Positions 1 to 12,338 of a stretch of DNA of 64,000 nt are shown piece by piece. Under the pieces are notes generated by a model, which saw only the letters and a program-made list of their open reading frames with translations, made no database searches and was not told the origin of the DNA. Both the position numbers and the translations under genes were made by a program. Positions within the stretch are counted from its first letter, which is position 1. Each line of letters starts with the position of its first letter. The stretch comes from Ischnura elegans (taxonomy: Eukaryota; Arthropoda; Insecta; Odonata; Coenagrionidae): assembly GCF_921293095.1 (NCBI RefSeq), contig NC_060254.1, positions 4,650,001-4,714,000 on the forward strand, given 5' to 3'.

Positions 1-226
1 TCTTAGTTTATATTTCTTGAGAAATGAACAAATATTTATTTCGAAAATTGACTCTATAAACAATTGTATGACCGCTGTCCCTTACCGCTGAGAGAGGTTA
101 TAAAAGACGAAGGGTCCGGGTACCTGCTCCCGGATTCGGAGGGTTAATCCTAAACCCCGAAGCGTTGGGTCCCGAGACAAATGCGACCTAAACCCACGAC
201 AGTCCTGAAAGGGGGAGAGCTCGAAA

Positions 227-327
227 ACGTATATATACGGGTTTCGTTTTCTTGACCGGGAAAATCTCACACGTATATATACGCCCGTGGTCTCCCGGGT
301 CAGGAAACGTCCACACGTATATATACG
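227..327. repeat. 44-bp-period short tandem repeat with ACGTATATATACG core
   Basis: The 13-base palindrome ACGTATATATACG occurs at 227-239, 271-283 and 315-327, exactly 44 bases apart each time. The spacers are GC-richer and only loosely similar (CCGGG-containing), so this is a decayed minisatellite whose palindromic core is conserved. Positions 1-226 look like older, more diverged material of the same composition. No gene is visible here. Confidence 0.7.
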
Positions 328-689
328 TGTACGGTAGGGAAAAGGTTAAAAAATTTCATCGTAGGCGCCAAAAACTAAGTCTATAACTAAAAAAGAGTAT
401 ATGATGACAATATAAAATGTGTACATTGTATCCACTATTTATGTTTTTCTTAGGTTGGTCGTACAGATATTTACTTTTAACTGGTTTAATCTATATTTTA
501 CCCTGCGTCGCTTAAGAGTTCTCAACTGATGATAGTGGGAAACACATATTTGGCTCCAAATTACATCAAATTACTTGTTTGTATCTGCAAACTTTGGCAA
601 GCTTGTAATAACCTATTAATCGCACACCACACTAAGCTTTCATGTACTCTAAACGCATGATAAACAATATTTTCTACCAGATGACCCTA

Positions 690-785
690 CCTGTTCACTA
701 TGAACCGATATTTTGAACTGTTCTTTTTACTGAACAGGATCAAAGTGAACGGTTCATAAAAATGAACAGTTTAACCCACCTCTAG
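690..785 (-). repeat. Terminal fragment of a hAT-like MITE
   Basis: Read on the minus strand from 785, the sequence begins TAGAGGTGGGTTAAAC and continues with repeated TGAACAG/CTGTTCA motifs. That resembles the end of a small hAT-type element with subterminal inverted motifs. The opposite end was not found, so the element is truncated or misidentified. Confidence 0.3.
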
Positions 786-837
786 TAGTGATTGTGATTC
801 GTTACCCACGATTAGTGTCTTCATAATATACAAATTA

Positions 838-1312
838 TTTGGTTTTAGAAATCCCAGTTTAGACGAATGTCAATGGTCATTTTTAACCTCATTTGAAAAA
901 GGCCAGATTGGCGCCCATGCCAATCCACTCCACGTGACGTCACAGTGGCCTAGTATCTACACGAGTAGATAGGAGTTTTACATTGTCTGAGATTACCTAT
1001 GCATGCATGAGCCACAGAGCTCATGGAAACATGTCTTAACAATCAACTATTAAAACTGCCTATGGTGGGAAAGTTTCCTTTGTTTGATAAGGTATTAATA
1101 ATCCTTATTAATCCAAGTGCTATCTGCTAGCAGGTTACTCTGCTACCTGCTAGCAGCCTGCATCGTAGCAGTGCTCATAGCCTTGCACCAAGGTGGCAGC
1201 CAGAATCAGAATGATGTCACATGGATTTTTCCCAGCATTCAAAATTAGATGTTGCGTTTTCGCATGCTTGAAAATTTTCACTTTTCATTTAAACGCGAAA
1301 AATAGATTAAAA
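838..1312 (-). repeat. Interspersed repeat, copy 1 (shared with 38.7-39.2 kb and 57.7 kb)
   Basis: The reverse complement of this segment aligns over several hundred bases with 38740-39170, and its end aligns with 57655-57840. Shared landmarks are GCTACGATGCAGGCTGCT, GAGCTCTGTG, GGCCTTTTTCAAATGAGGTT and CTGGGATTTCTAAAACCAAA. The copy at 57.7 kb has only the last part, which suggests 5'-truncated retroposition with a common 3' end. There is no coding capacity, so this could be a SINE or a LINE 3' UTR. Confidence 0.7.
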
Positions 1313-1320
1313 AATCATAA

Positions 1321-1359
1321 AGCGTGAAATAAGTACTCCAGGAGTACTTATTTCACGCT
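1321..1359. repeat. Near-perfect palindrome
   Basis: Two 19-base arms (1321-1339 and 1341-1359) are exact reverse complements around a single unpaired A at 1340. The arm begins AGCGTGAAATAAGTAC. It lies directly beside interspersed repeat copy 1 and may be the end of that or another element. Confidence 0.75.
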
Positions 1360-1479
1360 ATAGTACATCTTTTAATTTAGGCAATAAAAAAAATAGGAAA
1401 CCATCCTATTGCATTTGGTGGTCGATAGCAATACCAGCATTCCGTCAATAGTCAGCATGTGGCTTAATATTGTTGCACT

Positions 1480-1610
1480 CACGTTATTAATGAGTGTGGA
1501 TGTCCGGAAGTAATGATATCTGATAATGGTGCACAGTATGTAGGCAAGGTATTGAAAAGAGTTGTTTGGCATTCCTCTGCACCACACTGCTCCTCCAGTG
1601 GCATTGGCTG
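1480..1610 (+). pseudogene. Retroviral-type integrase core fragment
   Basis: The plus frame reads CGCPEVMISDNGAQYVGKVL. This fits the second catalytic Asp region (xxSDNGxQF) of the integrase core of Gypsy/BEL-type LTR retrotransposons. The frame has a stop just upstream (about 1465) and another at about 1630, and no other retroelement domain follows. It is a short dead relic, and the identification rests on this one motif. Confidence 0.45.
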
Positions 1611-2690
1611 GGGTATATTATCTGAGTGATGGGGATTTGCGTTTTGGTTACAGAACGGGACTTTAGGCACCGCGGAGAGAACCACAAAGGTTGCAGAAGT
1701 CGAGACAGCTAGTGAGTCAACAGCTTGAGGTGTTTCCTTTCCATTTACCTTCCTTTTTCTACCCCCTCTCCCTTCCTTAGAGATACAGGACTCGGGACAC
1801 TTGAAGAGTGTAAGTCACCGAGGGAATCACAAAAAGGACAAACCTTTCATTCCCTTCACCTCCAATCAGAGTGCAGGCGGATTGATCCTCAACTCACCTT
1901 TCCTGCACTGGCACCCTTATTTGCACCTTGGTTATCAGATTCTAGTGATTTGAGCCACTCGTCATCAACCACATCCAAAGCTAAGCAGGAGAAACAGTGC
2001 CATATTACGAAGTGTTTAGAGAATTTTCAACTCGAAGCATACCTCTCCATTAATGCTTGGGAGTCTTCTAGCTTTCTGTCATAAATCTAAAAATTGCCGA
2101 AGGAATTGAATTAAAGGTAAGATCAGCAATTTATGGATTTATGGCATCAAAAACTAAAATATGAACAGAATGCTGACAGAAATTCTACACTGTTTCACAT
2201 TTTCATGAAAATATGAAAAATGCTTACTCAAGGCCTAAGATATTGAGTTCCATTCGATGGCATGTTATGATACTCATAACGGAATAACCTAAAAACTATA
2301 GAAACTTTGTACAAATAGAAAATAGAGGTACAGTAGGTAAGGGGTCAATCACATAACTACATTTAGTCCAATATTACATCATCCAGTTCCTTCAGCACCT
2401 CGGTACATTGACAACACATTAAGTAATTTTTGAGCACTTTCCACGACATAAAAACCAGCAGAAATGGTAACTAACAGAGAAATCATCCGATAAAATATTA
2501 CCTCCCAGTGATATTCACCCACATGGCACTTGAATTCTTTGGTTAATCACGCTTGCATGAGAGAGGTCGTAATGACAAAAAAAATTAAAAATGGCTTTCT
2601 CTTGCAAGCGGAATCCCCACTAAAAGGACCGGATACAAAAGGAAAAATGATCACAATAATGAAACCAAAAGTTGGAAAAAACGCACTTAC

Positions 2691-2820
2691 ACTTTTGTGG
2701 TAACGCCACTTGTAACCAGAAGCTGCGCACGAACTAATTTATCAGAATTGGCCAATGTTTCCAAAGCCTTTAAGGCAGCATTATGCTTCGCCTCTTTCTT
2801 GGAACGTCCACTTCCCGTCT
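2691..2820 (-). CDS. dsRBD protein gene A, exon 2 (second half of dsRBD1)
   Basis: Translation gives ETGSGRSKKEAKHNAALKAL followed by a short helix and linker. This is the beta3 strand and second helix of a canonical dsRNA-binding domain; the KKEAK motif contains the lysines that contact the RNA phosphate backbone in this family. The acceptor is a pyrimidine-rich TTCTGTTTTAG before 2820. The donor is GTAAGT from 2690 (an alternative GT lies two bases upstream). The exon starts with the last two bases of a codon, matching exon 1, which ends after one base. Later exons should lie beyond the left edge, since I found no second dsRBD between 1 and 2690. Confidence 0.85.
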
Positions 2821-2891
2821 CTAAAACAGAACAAGTTTTAATAGCAACGAAAAGTTTGAGTACTTCATAAGCAATGGATTATCGCCCATAC

Positions 2892-3033
2892 CTCGGACAT
2901 TTCCTGCTGTCACGACGTACTGAAAGAAAGTATCGTGTCCAGCACTATCCGTAATGAGCTCATACTGAGGAGTAAATCCCTTTCTCAGCATATACTCATT
3001 CAAAGTTGACATCGGCGTTTTGGCCGTGGCCAT
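2892..3033 (-). CDS. dsRBD protein gene A, exon 1 (start codon, first half of dsRBD1)
   Basis: An ATG at 3033 opens a 47-codon exon beginning MATAKTPMSTLNEYMLRKGF and containing TPQYELI and a VVTAGNVR beta strand. This is the N-terminal helix and first two strands of a dsRBD of the TRBP/PACT/Loquacious/R2D2 family, whose members start with a similar KTPVSxLQEY segment. The protein would bind small-RNA duplexes and work with Dicer. The donor is GAG|GTATGG at 2891. Joining to exon 2 rebuilds an uninterrupted dsRBD (VRETGSGRSKKEAK), strong evidence for a functional gene. The frame upstream of the ATG stays open for eight codons to a possible acceptor (CCTTAG), so a further upstream coding exon cannot be excluded. 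Confidence 0.85.
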
Positions 3034-3470
3034 GATGTACCGGTTTACGCCCCAATTCTAAGGGAGTGTTTCTACCTAATACACACAAAATAAAGGGCAT
3101 GAGAGTTAACCAATTCATTACAACCATAAACACGTGAGATGACTTATTACATACCTCTTAAATTATTCAGCACAATACACTTGTCACGACACACAGTTAA
3201 CCACCAGCCCCGATACCGAGCGCGTTCCGAGATTCACTGCATTCACTGGCAGTACTGCCGGTGCTGCCAAACCGTTCCGAAATCAAATGGCAGTACGGGC
3301 AAGGGGGCGACAGAACTGCGATATATCGTATAGAAAACCTCTTTCGATTCGATTTTTCCGGAGCCCCAGTGGTCCAACGGCCTACCCAACATAGAGGCGC
3401 TGGTGTAGCCTGTTTTTCTGTGCAGTAATGAACTGGGGGCTGCCATATTGAATCTCGATGTAAACAAACG
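3034..3470 (-). promoter_or_regulatory. Putative 5' UTR/promoter region of gene A
   Basis: This stretch just upstream of the gene A start codon is clearly richer in GC and CpG than its surroundings (notably 3210-3440), as expected near a transcription start. It contains TAGAGGCGCTGG (3392-3403) and GCTGCCATATTG (about 3439-3450). No TATA box was identified. The boundaries are inferred from composition and position only. Confidence 0.35.
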
Positions 3471-6400
3471 TGATATTGAGGCTTATTGATAGTCATTAGT
3501 GTTAACTGCAGACTTTTTTTATTGCTTACAGTGTCCCTTACGATTTTGGAATGTGCTCGATGAAGGATACGAGTCTCAATGATCTTGGTTATTGCAAAAT
3601 TGCATGGGTATGAAATGTATTTGGTGATGAAAATGTGAGTAATTCTGTTTCCTTCATTATTCCATTTTGATTTCAACCTGTGATTAGCTAACCTTTTCTC
3701 ATGTTTTCAAAATTTTATGGTGTCTTGTATTCCTTATATTTCAATATGTTTTTCATTGTACTAGCAGTTTTTCTAGTGTTCAAACTACTCATTTATCGCT
3801 AGTGCTATGCTTTCGTTTGTTTAATGCTAATCATTTTGTTGGTTATGTATGTAATTTGCTATTTCAACTCTGTCCTTTCAACTGTTTAATTGTCATTAAT
3901 TGAGCATTATTCATTAAGTGTTCTACGATGTTTACATTTCTTAAAACTTTAATCTCTTTCATTTTGAAGTAAGAACTTATTTTCTACTACATTGGTATAA
4001 AATATTCTTCACTTTTCTCGTTTTCTACTTTTGGAATACTTTCTTTCGTATAAGTGATTGATATTAACTTATAAGAACCTTTCATTTTAAGACTCCTCTG
4101 CCAAGATATGTTGCATATCTTAATGGGTACTCATCATGAACAACTTCCTACGAAATAATGTCCTCCTTTCATAATTAAATAATTATCTTCCATGAAATGA
4201 TATCCAAACTTGCATGCTTATTTCTAGTGAAGTATTGTTATGGTCTATGGTTTCAGGATTAGCATTGTTTTCCCTGTACCAGAGCTATTGCAAGATACAT
4301 CTACCTCAAGGAAAATTGGGTCACCCTCTTTGTCTATAACTGTGGAGTGTTTACTTAAGTAATGGAATCTTTCTCCTATTACGCAAAGGCTGCTCATCTC
4401 ATGTTGTCATTGATATTTGTTGCTTGTGCATCTCATGTGCTTGTAGAATGGTTAACTTTCTCAGATTTCATCTCTAGTATGTCATATTGAAATTGTTATT
4501 GTTGTATTTCTTTTGCCAGTTATTGTATCAATAAATACTAATGTCCACTGAAGTAAGTTTCCGAGATCATTATTCTTACCAACCACCAGATCGCCAGTTG
4601 ACTTTGTACATTAATCTTGTATTATGGTTACTGCTTTAGTAACCTGGGGAAGTTCTTCAGGAAGATTTTCCTACATTCACTGCTTTTAAGTTTCTCGCAA
4701 TTGCAGTATCATTATTAGGCCTGAATAGCACGCTCTATCGTGACGCGTAAAAAAAATTGAAACACGCGCCGAGATGTGCATTCAAACTTCGCGGCAGCAT
4801 TGGACCACTGGCATAGATGGCACTGGTGTATCAAAACCTATACGCATTATCCTTATGGGTATCCCCTTGGTACGGGGGCCTTCACAGTTCGGCGGTTCGG
4901 CGTTGCGCAGAGTCCTCTGGATGGCAGTTCTCTACACTACTCCCTCATAGGGTCGAGTCGTTCCATACACTTCCACTATGGGAATTGAGACGTCCGCCAT
5001 TTTAGTTCTTCCGTCTCTATAGAGTCTTATGGGGGAAAGTGATATAATGCCAGTTTTTTCATAAATACGCGATTCCTGTCGCATTTTCGGTAATTATAAT
5101 ATATTCAGTCTTGAGGTACTAGGAACACTTTACTATCAATTTGTAAATTTTAAATCGTGAAAAATAACAAATATTCGCGCTTCAGTTAAGTTTTGATTCT
5201 TTTCACAGGATGTTTTTCTAGATATGAAACTCTCATATTTATGTCTGAAACAGGGTAAATTGTTTCCAAAAGTACAATTACTGCTCCCAGGGCTACTATA
5301 TAGCGTTTTGTTCTCGTCAAAGGAATAATTTCAGATTTTGAAAACTACAATATCAGCTGAGAGAGAATTGTTATCTTCAGATCGGAAGAGATTTCGCATG
5401 TACTATCTGAGTTAACTTCCATGAAAACAGCGCAATGGATATTATACGAGGAATTTAAGGACAAGTCTGGTCAATTCTTAGTGCCGAAAAATCGGAAATA
5501 TTATCCTACCTCAAAATTAGACAAGAAAAACTAAATAAGTCACAAGCTGTCATGCAGTTTATGTACTTTTCACGAGAGTTGCAGATCATAAAAGATATCA
5601 TCAAAGGAGGTATATAAAAGAAAAAAATCACATTTTTCCAAAGTCTATAATGTACACACACCACAAATGTTACATTTTAAGATTTCCAGAATGATTTAAC
5701 AATTCCATTGAAACTAAGATTATTTACATAATGCAAAATAAAAAATAAATGTTAAGTGCACAAGATGTAACATTTCTATTAAAATGGATTCAAATTAGTT
5801 GGAGAGAATGATGAATAGGTGATGACAGCTGCCACACATCTTGCATTCTTCTCAATGTTGCTATGTTCCTTTACCACCAATGACATTGATTACTCGAGTA
5901 TATGAACCTGTAATTAAAAATATAAATAAAATTTCGTTAACTACACCAAAAGCATTAATTCACAAGTAATTTTAATGAACAGCATCTCAGTGATACATCA
6001 AATTCTCACAATCAACAGTCATGATAAAGTTCTATAATGTGTTAATGTTTATTAAACTTGCAATCACTTAAGTTTCTATATCATATTTCATGGTTTGAGC
6101 AATAGGAAATTAATAAATTAAATTTCAATTGGCAGACAACTTTCGGGAAATTAATTCTATTACCAAGATGGCAATCTTCCTGTCAGCATACAAAATTATA
6201 AAAAGGAATAATATGACATTAACATTCCACAACACTGTTACTCAGTGGCATAACTACGGGGGGAGGAAGGGAAAGATCCCTCCCCAAAGCCTCAGAGAAA
6301 TAAAAAAATTATTTATAATTATTTTATATATTGAACTGCATCGACTAAAAGTTAAATCTTTAGTGCCAAAATGATTTCAAATGTATTTCCAGGAATGTTA

Positions 6401-8600
6401 TTCTTCAAAAATTTTCTTGGACTGATTCGTTGTCTGATGGGGGGAGGGGGGGTGCCACCCCAGGCCATCCTATCCTTCCCAAAGCATATTCCTAGTTAAT
6501 TTCATGAACATAATAACATTTCATACATACTAATTTCCTCTGCAAAAATAAGGGGGTACTTCGTAACTGGAACTTTAAAACTTGACTGAAGGATAAAAAG
6601 CAGTGGCTTCATAGTATGTGGTTTACAATATCATTGATTAAAAGATTCAACCATGTTGCAATGACCTATTGCAAAATTATTTTAACCATATGCTGAAGTA
6701 GAAAATTGAAAGTAAGAATTACAACTCTACAGCATGCTTAAAACACTCTGTTGTACTTCAACCATACAGTATAGTAGGCCCTTATAATGTATTCTACTGA
6801 AGACAAAATGATTCTTTGGTGTTCTATACAACAAATACGAAAACTAAACAAGAAACCCAAAAATTACATTTAAATATGAATTATCTTCTGCATGTTTATC
6901 GATGAAGCCATAATATCTTTGGAAAAGAATGACGCCAATCTTAAAATGATAAAAATTCAGCCAATCAGTGATGTATAAAAAAAGTAAAGCTTATGCTACA
7001 ATTAAAGTTAAGTTCGAACTCAAAGAGAACCAATGCGTCTAATATTTATATGCCACTTTCATTATGAGGTGTTTGGCTTTTACTTTGCAGTGCACCATTT
7101 TCCTGTAGGAACTCTAATGAATTACCTTCAACAAATATATTCAAAGCTACAGACACTAACCTCAACCCTTAAGAAACAAATAAATGGCAATGTGGTACCC
7201 TATTCATACATACTGGTGAGAAAGGGTAGTTGAACGTTCAATGTCAGGGTATTTCGTGTAAAATGTAGAACTTGCCCAATCAGTAATTTTAGCATCGTGC
7301 ACTAGTTCTTCCTATGTTGCTCCCTCGCCACATGACACCCTTGGAACCTGCTTGAACAGCAGCAGCAACATGCAAGTGATAATGCAAATCAAATTTATTA
7401 ATTTATTCCAATGGTAAACATTACTAATCACTAGAATATAGAATCAACGCAAAAGGAAATGGCAGAAAGTCCCCCTACGGCTTAGGATAAACACCATAAA
7501 TGGATTTAGGAGTACAATATCCTCGGTTTATCGCAACATATCACTAAGAAATGCATTTAAAGAAGTTTTTATTGCAACAGAAATCATGATATCTCCAAGA
7601 TATCATTAAAACCGTATTATTTTCACACAATACCGCATCAGGTCTTGAATAAGTTATATCTACACATTAACAATAAGCTTCCACTCCACTCTTAACAATC
7701 ACTATTTTTATAAGATTTATAAAAGCACAATTAAACGCACAGGCTTAATAAAAGTAAATATAAAAGTAAAACAATAAGTTCTAGAGAAATGTACATGAAT
7801 AATATAGACACTGACAATAACGCATTGAAATTGAAATGGTGTACGAAGAAATAATCAAAAACTCCTAGTTATCCATAGCCATATTTTTTTAATAACTCTC
7901 AATAATTAGGCATGAATGGTACCGTCCTCTTTGATAATCACTGAAGCCATTTCAGAAAAACCTAATTAATTATATATTTCCATATTTTACAATTAGTTAC
8001 TAAGCTCGAATACGTACCACAAGTAAATATTCGGCCAAAGATGTTGAAACTTCAAGTACACAGGAGCAGACAGCAGTATAAGCACTGGGCCACGACAAAA
8101 GTTCGGTGTTGATGTATTTTTCCGTTTTAACCAGCCCTAGGAATGTAATCCTCTTCAAACAAAACTGGAATTAAAAATTCGGAATGAGTCAAGGAAAAGA
8201 TCAGTCGCAATAGCGACTCGTCGAGATTTTAATTGCATCCTAAAATTAAGCATTCACACTACTTCGAAATATAATAGTCATTCTTCTCATGAACAACACA
8301 CAAATAAAGCAATGAAAAGCGGAGTTTCGTCCACTAATATGTATCCGGATATGCAGATTCTAGTCAAAAACGTAATTGTCTTTATTGTTGTAAATGACCG
8401 TAAGATTACTTCATACCGGCATTGACAAAAACAAATATTTTTTTTTAATACAAAACTAGCAGCACTAATAGTTATTGTTACACTTTGGTACGTAGTAAAG
8501 AACTAAGTCAATCATCTCTGCAACCCAGACTAAATATTATATTTTTGTCACAAAATTTCACATATTCCATTGATGAATAGAAAACACACAAGCACAAAAA
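3471..8600. other. AT-rich intergenic stretch without recognised genes
   Basis: I found no convincing exon, RNA gene or intact element here. A GC-richer island at 4690-5040 contains CATAGATGGCACTGG and could be a regulatory region or a repeat. Short G/C-rich fragments near 6255-6290 and 6435-6470 look like pieces of an interspersed repeat. Open frames in this stretch are short and show no protein-like composition. Confidence 0.4.
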
Positions 8601-8619
8601 CACTCGTCAAGAACCTGGC

Positions 8620-10910
8620 CGGATTATCTTAAGAATTTGTTCTTGTTGTAAAATAGATTTTTTGTGGGTATAGTTAAATGCGGAGTTATAATACAAAAGC
8701 AAACATTCTTGTAATAAACTCGATTTTAATGTGTAGTCATAAATATGCGATATAACTTACATTAGTGATAATTCTTGTTTAAAAATAGATTTTGTTGCGC
8801 TGCAGAAGTGAAAAATCTTGTAATAAACTACATTTTGGTACGCAGGTAGGAAAATGAGAAATGATGATACAAAAGTGAAAATACCATTCATAAACTCAAC
8901 TTCAGTGCTCAAGTAAAAAAATGCAAAATTGTTATGCAGAAGTTAATATTCCTGTTATAAATTTGAAATATTCCAATATGACGGAAGACAAATTTGATAT
9001 AACAATTATAAATAATAAAAGCAAATTATTTCTCAAACTGGATATTAGAGTGAATGAAAAAAATGCATAATGAGAGTATAGAAGTGGAAATTTTTGCCAG
9101 GACATTTAAGTGAAAATTGTTATATTCTCAATTTCAATGCACAGAGAGAAAAATTCGAAATAATAAGTATTGACATTTAGCATTTTATTTGCTTTCGCAT
9201 TCAAATGAGTTTATATCAGAAATTTTACCTTCTTTATTTGCATTCTGCATTTTTCTACTTCCGCAAATACATCGATCCCATAACAAAAGAAAATTCATTC
9301 TGTATTTTCATTTTGCATCTATCTTCCTTTGCACAAAAATCGAATTTTTAACAAGAATATTCATTTTTGTCTTATATGTTTCAGCTTTATTCTTCCTATA
9401 CGTACGTACAGCGTACGTATAGGAAGTACGTACGCATTACGCATACTTACGTACGCATACATTACGTATACGTACGTACGCATTACGCATACTTCTTTCT
9501 GTGCACTAAAATCAAGATTTAACAAAAAATAGATCGCTTCTGTATCATCATTTTGCATTTCCTTCGTGCGTCCTGAAATCACGTTTATAACAAGAATTTT
9601 CACTTCAGTATCAAAATTTAGTATACTTCCCTACTGCGCACAAGAATCTTGTTTCTAACAAGATTTTTCATTAATTCCTTTTAATCGTTTTGCACTTTCC
9701 AGTCCTCGAGATGATTGTAAGAATTTCCACTTTCGTATCATCATTTCGCATTGTCCTCTCGTGCACTGGAATTTTTTTTGAAAGACATGAATTTTCACTT
9801 CTCTATCAGTGTTTTCACCCCATCGCACTGAAATCACGAGATCATAAGATGAAGATTTGGTGCTATGTGGACATTCATTGTGTGAAATATTTGGTGAAAA
9901 ATTTGGTGCTTTGAGGACATGTATTGTGAGTGTGAAAAATGGTATTTTGAGGGCTTTTTAAAATTTGTTTTCTACTTTGTATTTTGGGTTATGTATATTA
10001 TTGTGTCTTAATGCACTTCCTAAATCTATGTTACCACCCGACTTCATGGTCGACTTGTAACTAAATATTTTAATAATAATAATAATAACTATCACCTCGG
10101 ATTCCAATGTGAAGACTGAATGATGATGACAATAAAGTATGAATTACTACTGTGCACACCACGTACAATAACGATGATTCATTTTTTAAATATGATTTTA
10201 ATGTGAAGGAAGATTAGTGTGAAATAATGACCAAAGGTTAAAATTGCCTTTCTAAACGCGAATTTAGTGTGCCGAAAGAAATATGGGACACGACATTACA
10301 GAAGTGATAATTCTTTTTTTGAACTCGATTAACTGCCTCGGTATAAAATACAAAATGAAATTATAATACTATAATGTAATATTAGCTAACTAAATAATAT
10401 AATATTAGAAGTTAATATTCCTGCTACAAATTTTATTTCATTGCAAAAGAAGAAAAATGCAAAATGACTTTACAGAAGTGAATATCCTTTTCATTGCTAA
10501 ATTTCAATGCGAAGGTACATAAATGTGAAATAATAATATAGAAATGATTTTTTTGTAAACTGGATTTTAGTCGGAATCCAAAAAAATGCGAATTATTATC
10601 ACAAAAATCATTATCCATTTTAAGAACTTAATTTTCCTCTCTTTAAATTTAGAAAAATGCTGGTTTCTACTCAATTTTAAAAGTGCGCAGCAGGCAGAAA
10701 AATGTTAAATAAAAAGTTATCATTTTTTTTACATTTCCTTCAATTTTTGTTGTAAACTCCATTTTAGTCCTTGGGTAGAAAAAAGCGAAGAAGCATCACA
10801 GAAGTAAATTTAATTTGGCTCGATTTTTAGGGGTAGGACGTAAAATGGGAAATGGCAAAAAAGAAGTAAAAGTTATTTTTATAAATTCGATTTTAGTCAT
10901 GGGCAGAAAA
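8620..10910. repeat. Degenerate ~67-bp tandem repeat array with an inverted block
   Basis: Units follow the pattern AAGTGAAAATTCTTGT, TAAACTCGATTTTAGTG, GAAAAATGCAAAATGAT, ACAGAAGTG. They recur about every 66-68 bases and are heavily diverged. From about 9180 to 9850 the same motifs appear in reverse complement (CATTTTGCATTT, GAATTTTCACTTC), so a block is inverted. The array resumes in the original orientation by about 10200 and continues at 12646-13000 beyond the Penelope-like insertion. No coding potential. Confidence 0.75.
9395..9492. repeat. Alternating purine-pyrimidine TACG-rich palindromic tract
   Basis: The tract is built almost only from TACGTACG, GCATACG and CGTATACG combinations and includes self-complementary segments. 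It interrupts the inverted block of the 67-bp array. Such sequence can adopt cruciform or Z-type structure. It contains no gene. Confidence 0.65.
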
Positions 10911-10970
10911 ATGCAAAGAGACAAAATTAATTGTTTGAGGCGTAACTTGGTGAAAGCGATTCATAATTAA

Positions 10971-11266
10971 ATTAAGAAAGAAGAACTTTGTACTTTCACA
11001 TTAATATTTAATCACGACCATGGTTTCAACGTTAGACGTCATCATCAGGTGACCTCTACAGAGGTCCATCACATCCTTTTATACCAGGCTAGGAGGGGGA
11101 GGGAGGAAGGTAATTAGGTTGAAAGGATTGGTTAACAGAGAAGAGGGAGGGGGGAAAAAAACCTTGGTCATGTGGTATGGAAGAAGTTAGGGGGAGGAGG
11201 CTCCCTTATGGGGGGCACGGCAAGTGGAGGGGGGGGGGGGGTTCAGGTGAGAGAGAGAGAGAGGCC
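10971..11266. repeat. Left inverted arm of the Penelope-like element
   Basis: This segment is the reverse complement of 12339-12634, including poly-G, GA-repeat and GGAGGGGG tracts. It carries the hammerhead-like motif on the minus strand (11010-11053), pointing outward. Confidence 0.9.
11010..11053 (-). ncRNA. Hammerhead-ribozyme-like motif, left arm
   Basis: Mirror copy of the motif at 12552-12595. On the minus strand it reads CTGATGA, a short helix II, GAAA, then CCATGGTC. See the right-arm entry for the pairing. Both copies point outward from the element. Confidence 0.55.
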
Positions 11267-11293
11267 AAGCCACGGCCCGGCGTCACGGCCGGG

Positions 11294-11787
11294 ATCCACG
11301 GCCAAGTGGCGTAGAATCCTTTTTTTAAAGGACATTGGGCCGAAGATATACAAAAAGGTGCCCAAGGATAAAATTAAAGTTGCGTTTTACAATAAATCCA
11401 ACCTCAGGAACATTCTTTCCCTCACCAAAGATCCCATCCCAAGAGAAGAAAGGAGTGGGGTGTATAGACTAAAATGTGAATGCAACGCGGTGTATGTTGG
11501 GCAAACGGGGCGACAATTTCAAGAGCGGGTAAAAGAACATCAAGCCTGCCAGAGAAATAAAAAGACTACTTCACAATTTGCTATACATTTGTTAGATAAC
11601 AATCATCAAAGTGATTTTGTGTTTGAAGTGCTTCATTATGAACCTAAAGGACCTAGATTAGACGCTTTGGAACAAATGGAAATTTTGCAGCACGTACGTT
11701 CCAATGACAACATTGTAAACGAATTTTTGTATGACTACCATTCCCCTCTTTTAAGCCTCCCACTCCTAAATTCCTGGGCTAATGACA
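11294..11787 (+). CDS. GIY-YIG endonuclease region, unit 1 (Penelope-like)
   Basis: The plus frame is open from within the left arm (11172) to 11852. The conserved part includes KVAFYNKSNLRNIL, then SGVYRLKCECNAVYVGQTGR, then RVKEH, HLLDNNH and a final region ending LPLLNSW. This is the C-terminal GIY-YIG nuclease of Penelope-like elements: GVY...YVGQTGR is the catalytic core and the C-x-C just before it belongs to the family's zinc-binding insert. The upstream reverse transcriptase is absent. The unit is repeated 538 bases downstream with no differences that I noticed, so the second copy is a recent duplication or a concatemer. Confidence 0.85.
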
Positions 11788-11831
11788 AAACAAGCAGTGG
11801 GAGAAATTTATGGATCCCGAACGCGACAAGA

Positions 11832-12325
11832 ATCCACGGCCAAGTGGCGTAGAATCCTTTTTTTAAAGGACATTGGGCCGAAGATATACAAAAAGGTGCC
11901 CAAGGATAAAATTAAAGTTGCGTTTTACAATAAATCCAACCTCAGGAACATTCTTTCCCTCACCAAAGATCCCATCCCAAGAGAAGAAAGGAGTGGGGTG
12001 TATAGACTAAAATGTGAATGCAACGCGGTGTATGTTGGGCAAACGGGGCGACAATTTCAAGAGCGGGTAAAAGAACATCAAGCCTGCCAGAGAAATAAAA
12101 AGACTACTTCACAATTTGCTATACATTTGTTAGATAACAATCATCAAAGTGATTTTGTGTTTGAAGTGCTTCATTATGAACCTAAAGGACCTAGATTAGA
12201 CGCTTTGGAACAAATGGAAATTTTGCAGCACGTACGTTCCAATGACAACATTGTAAACGAATTTTTGTATGACTACCATTCCCCTCTTTTAAGCCTCCCA
12301 CTCCTAAATTCCTGGGCTAATGACA
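11832..12325 (+). CDS. GIY-YIG endonuclease region, unit 2 (tandem copy)
   Basis: Direct repeat of unit 1 with the same core (GVYRLKC, VYVGQTGR, RVKEH), separated from it by 44 bases. The open frame is 11782-12399 and runs into the right inverted arm. Like unit 1 it lacks an RT domain, so it can only be a remnant or a nuclease-only product. Confidence 0.85.
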
Positions 12326-12338
12326 TGACGAACTCTTC

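Noticed and set aside
1725..2084. 119-codon plus-strand open frame after the integrase fragment
   Set aside because: Ser/Pro/Leu-rich without recognisable domain or splice sites. It might be a retroelement leftover, but nothing supports it.
3197..3676. 159-codon minus-strand open frame upstream of gene A
   Set aside because: No family resemblance, low-complexity composition, and it overlaps the presumed promoter region; a start-to-stop frame of this length can arise by chance in the GC-richer stretch.
9361..9603. Protein-coding frames across the TACG tract
   Set aside because: The Tyr/Val/Arg-rich frames are translations of a palindromic simple repeat.
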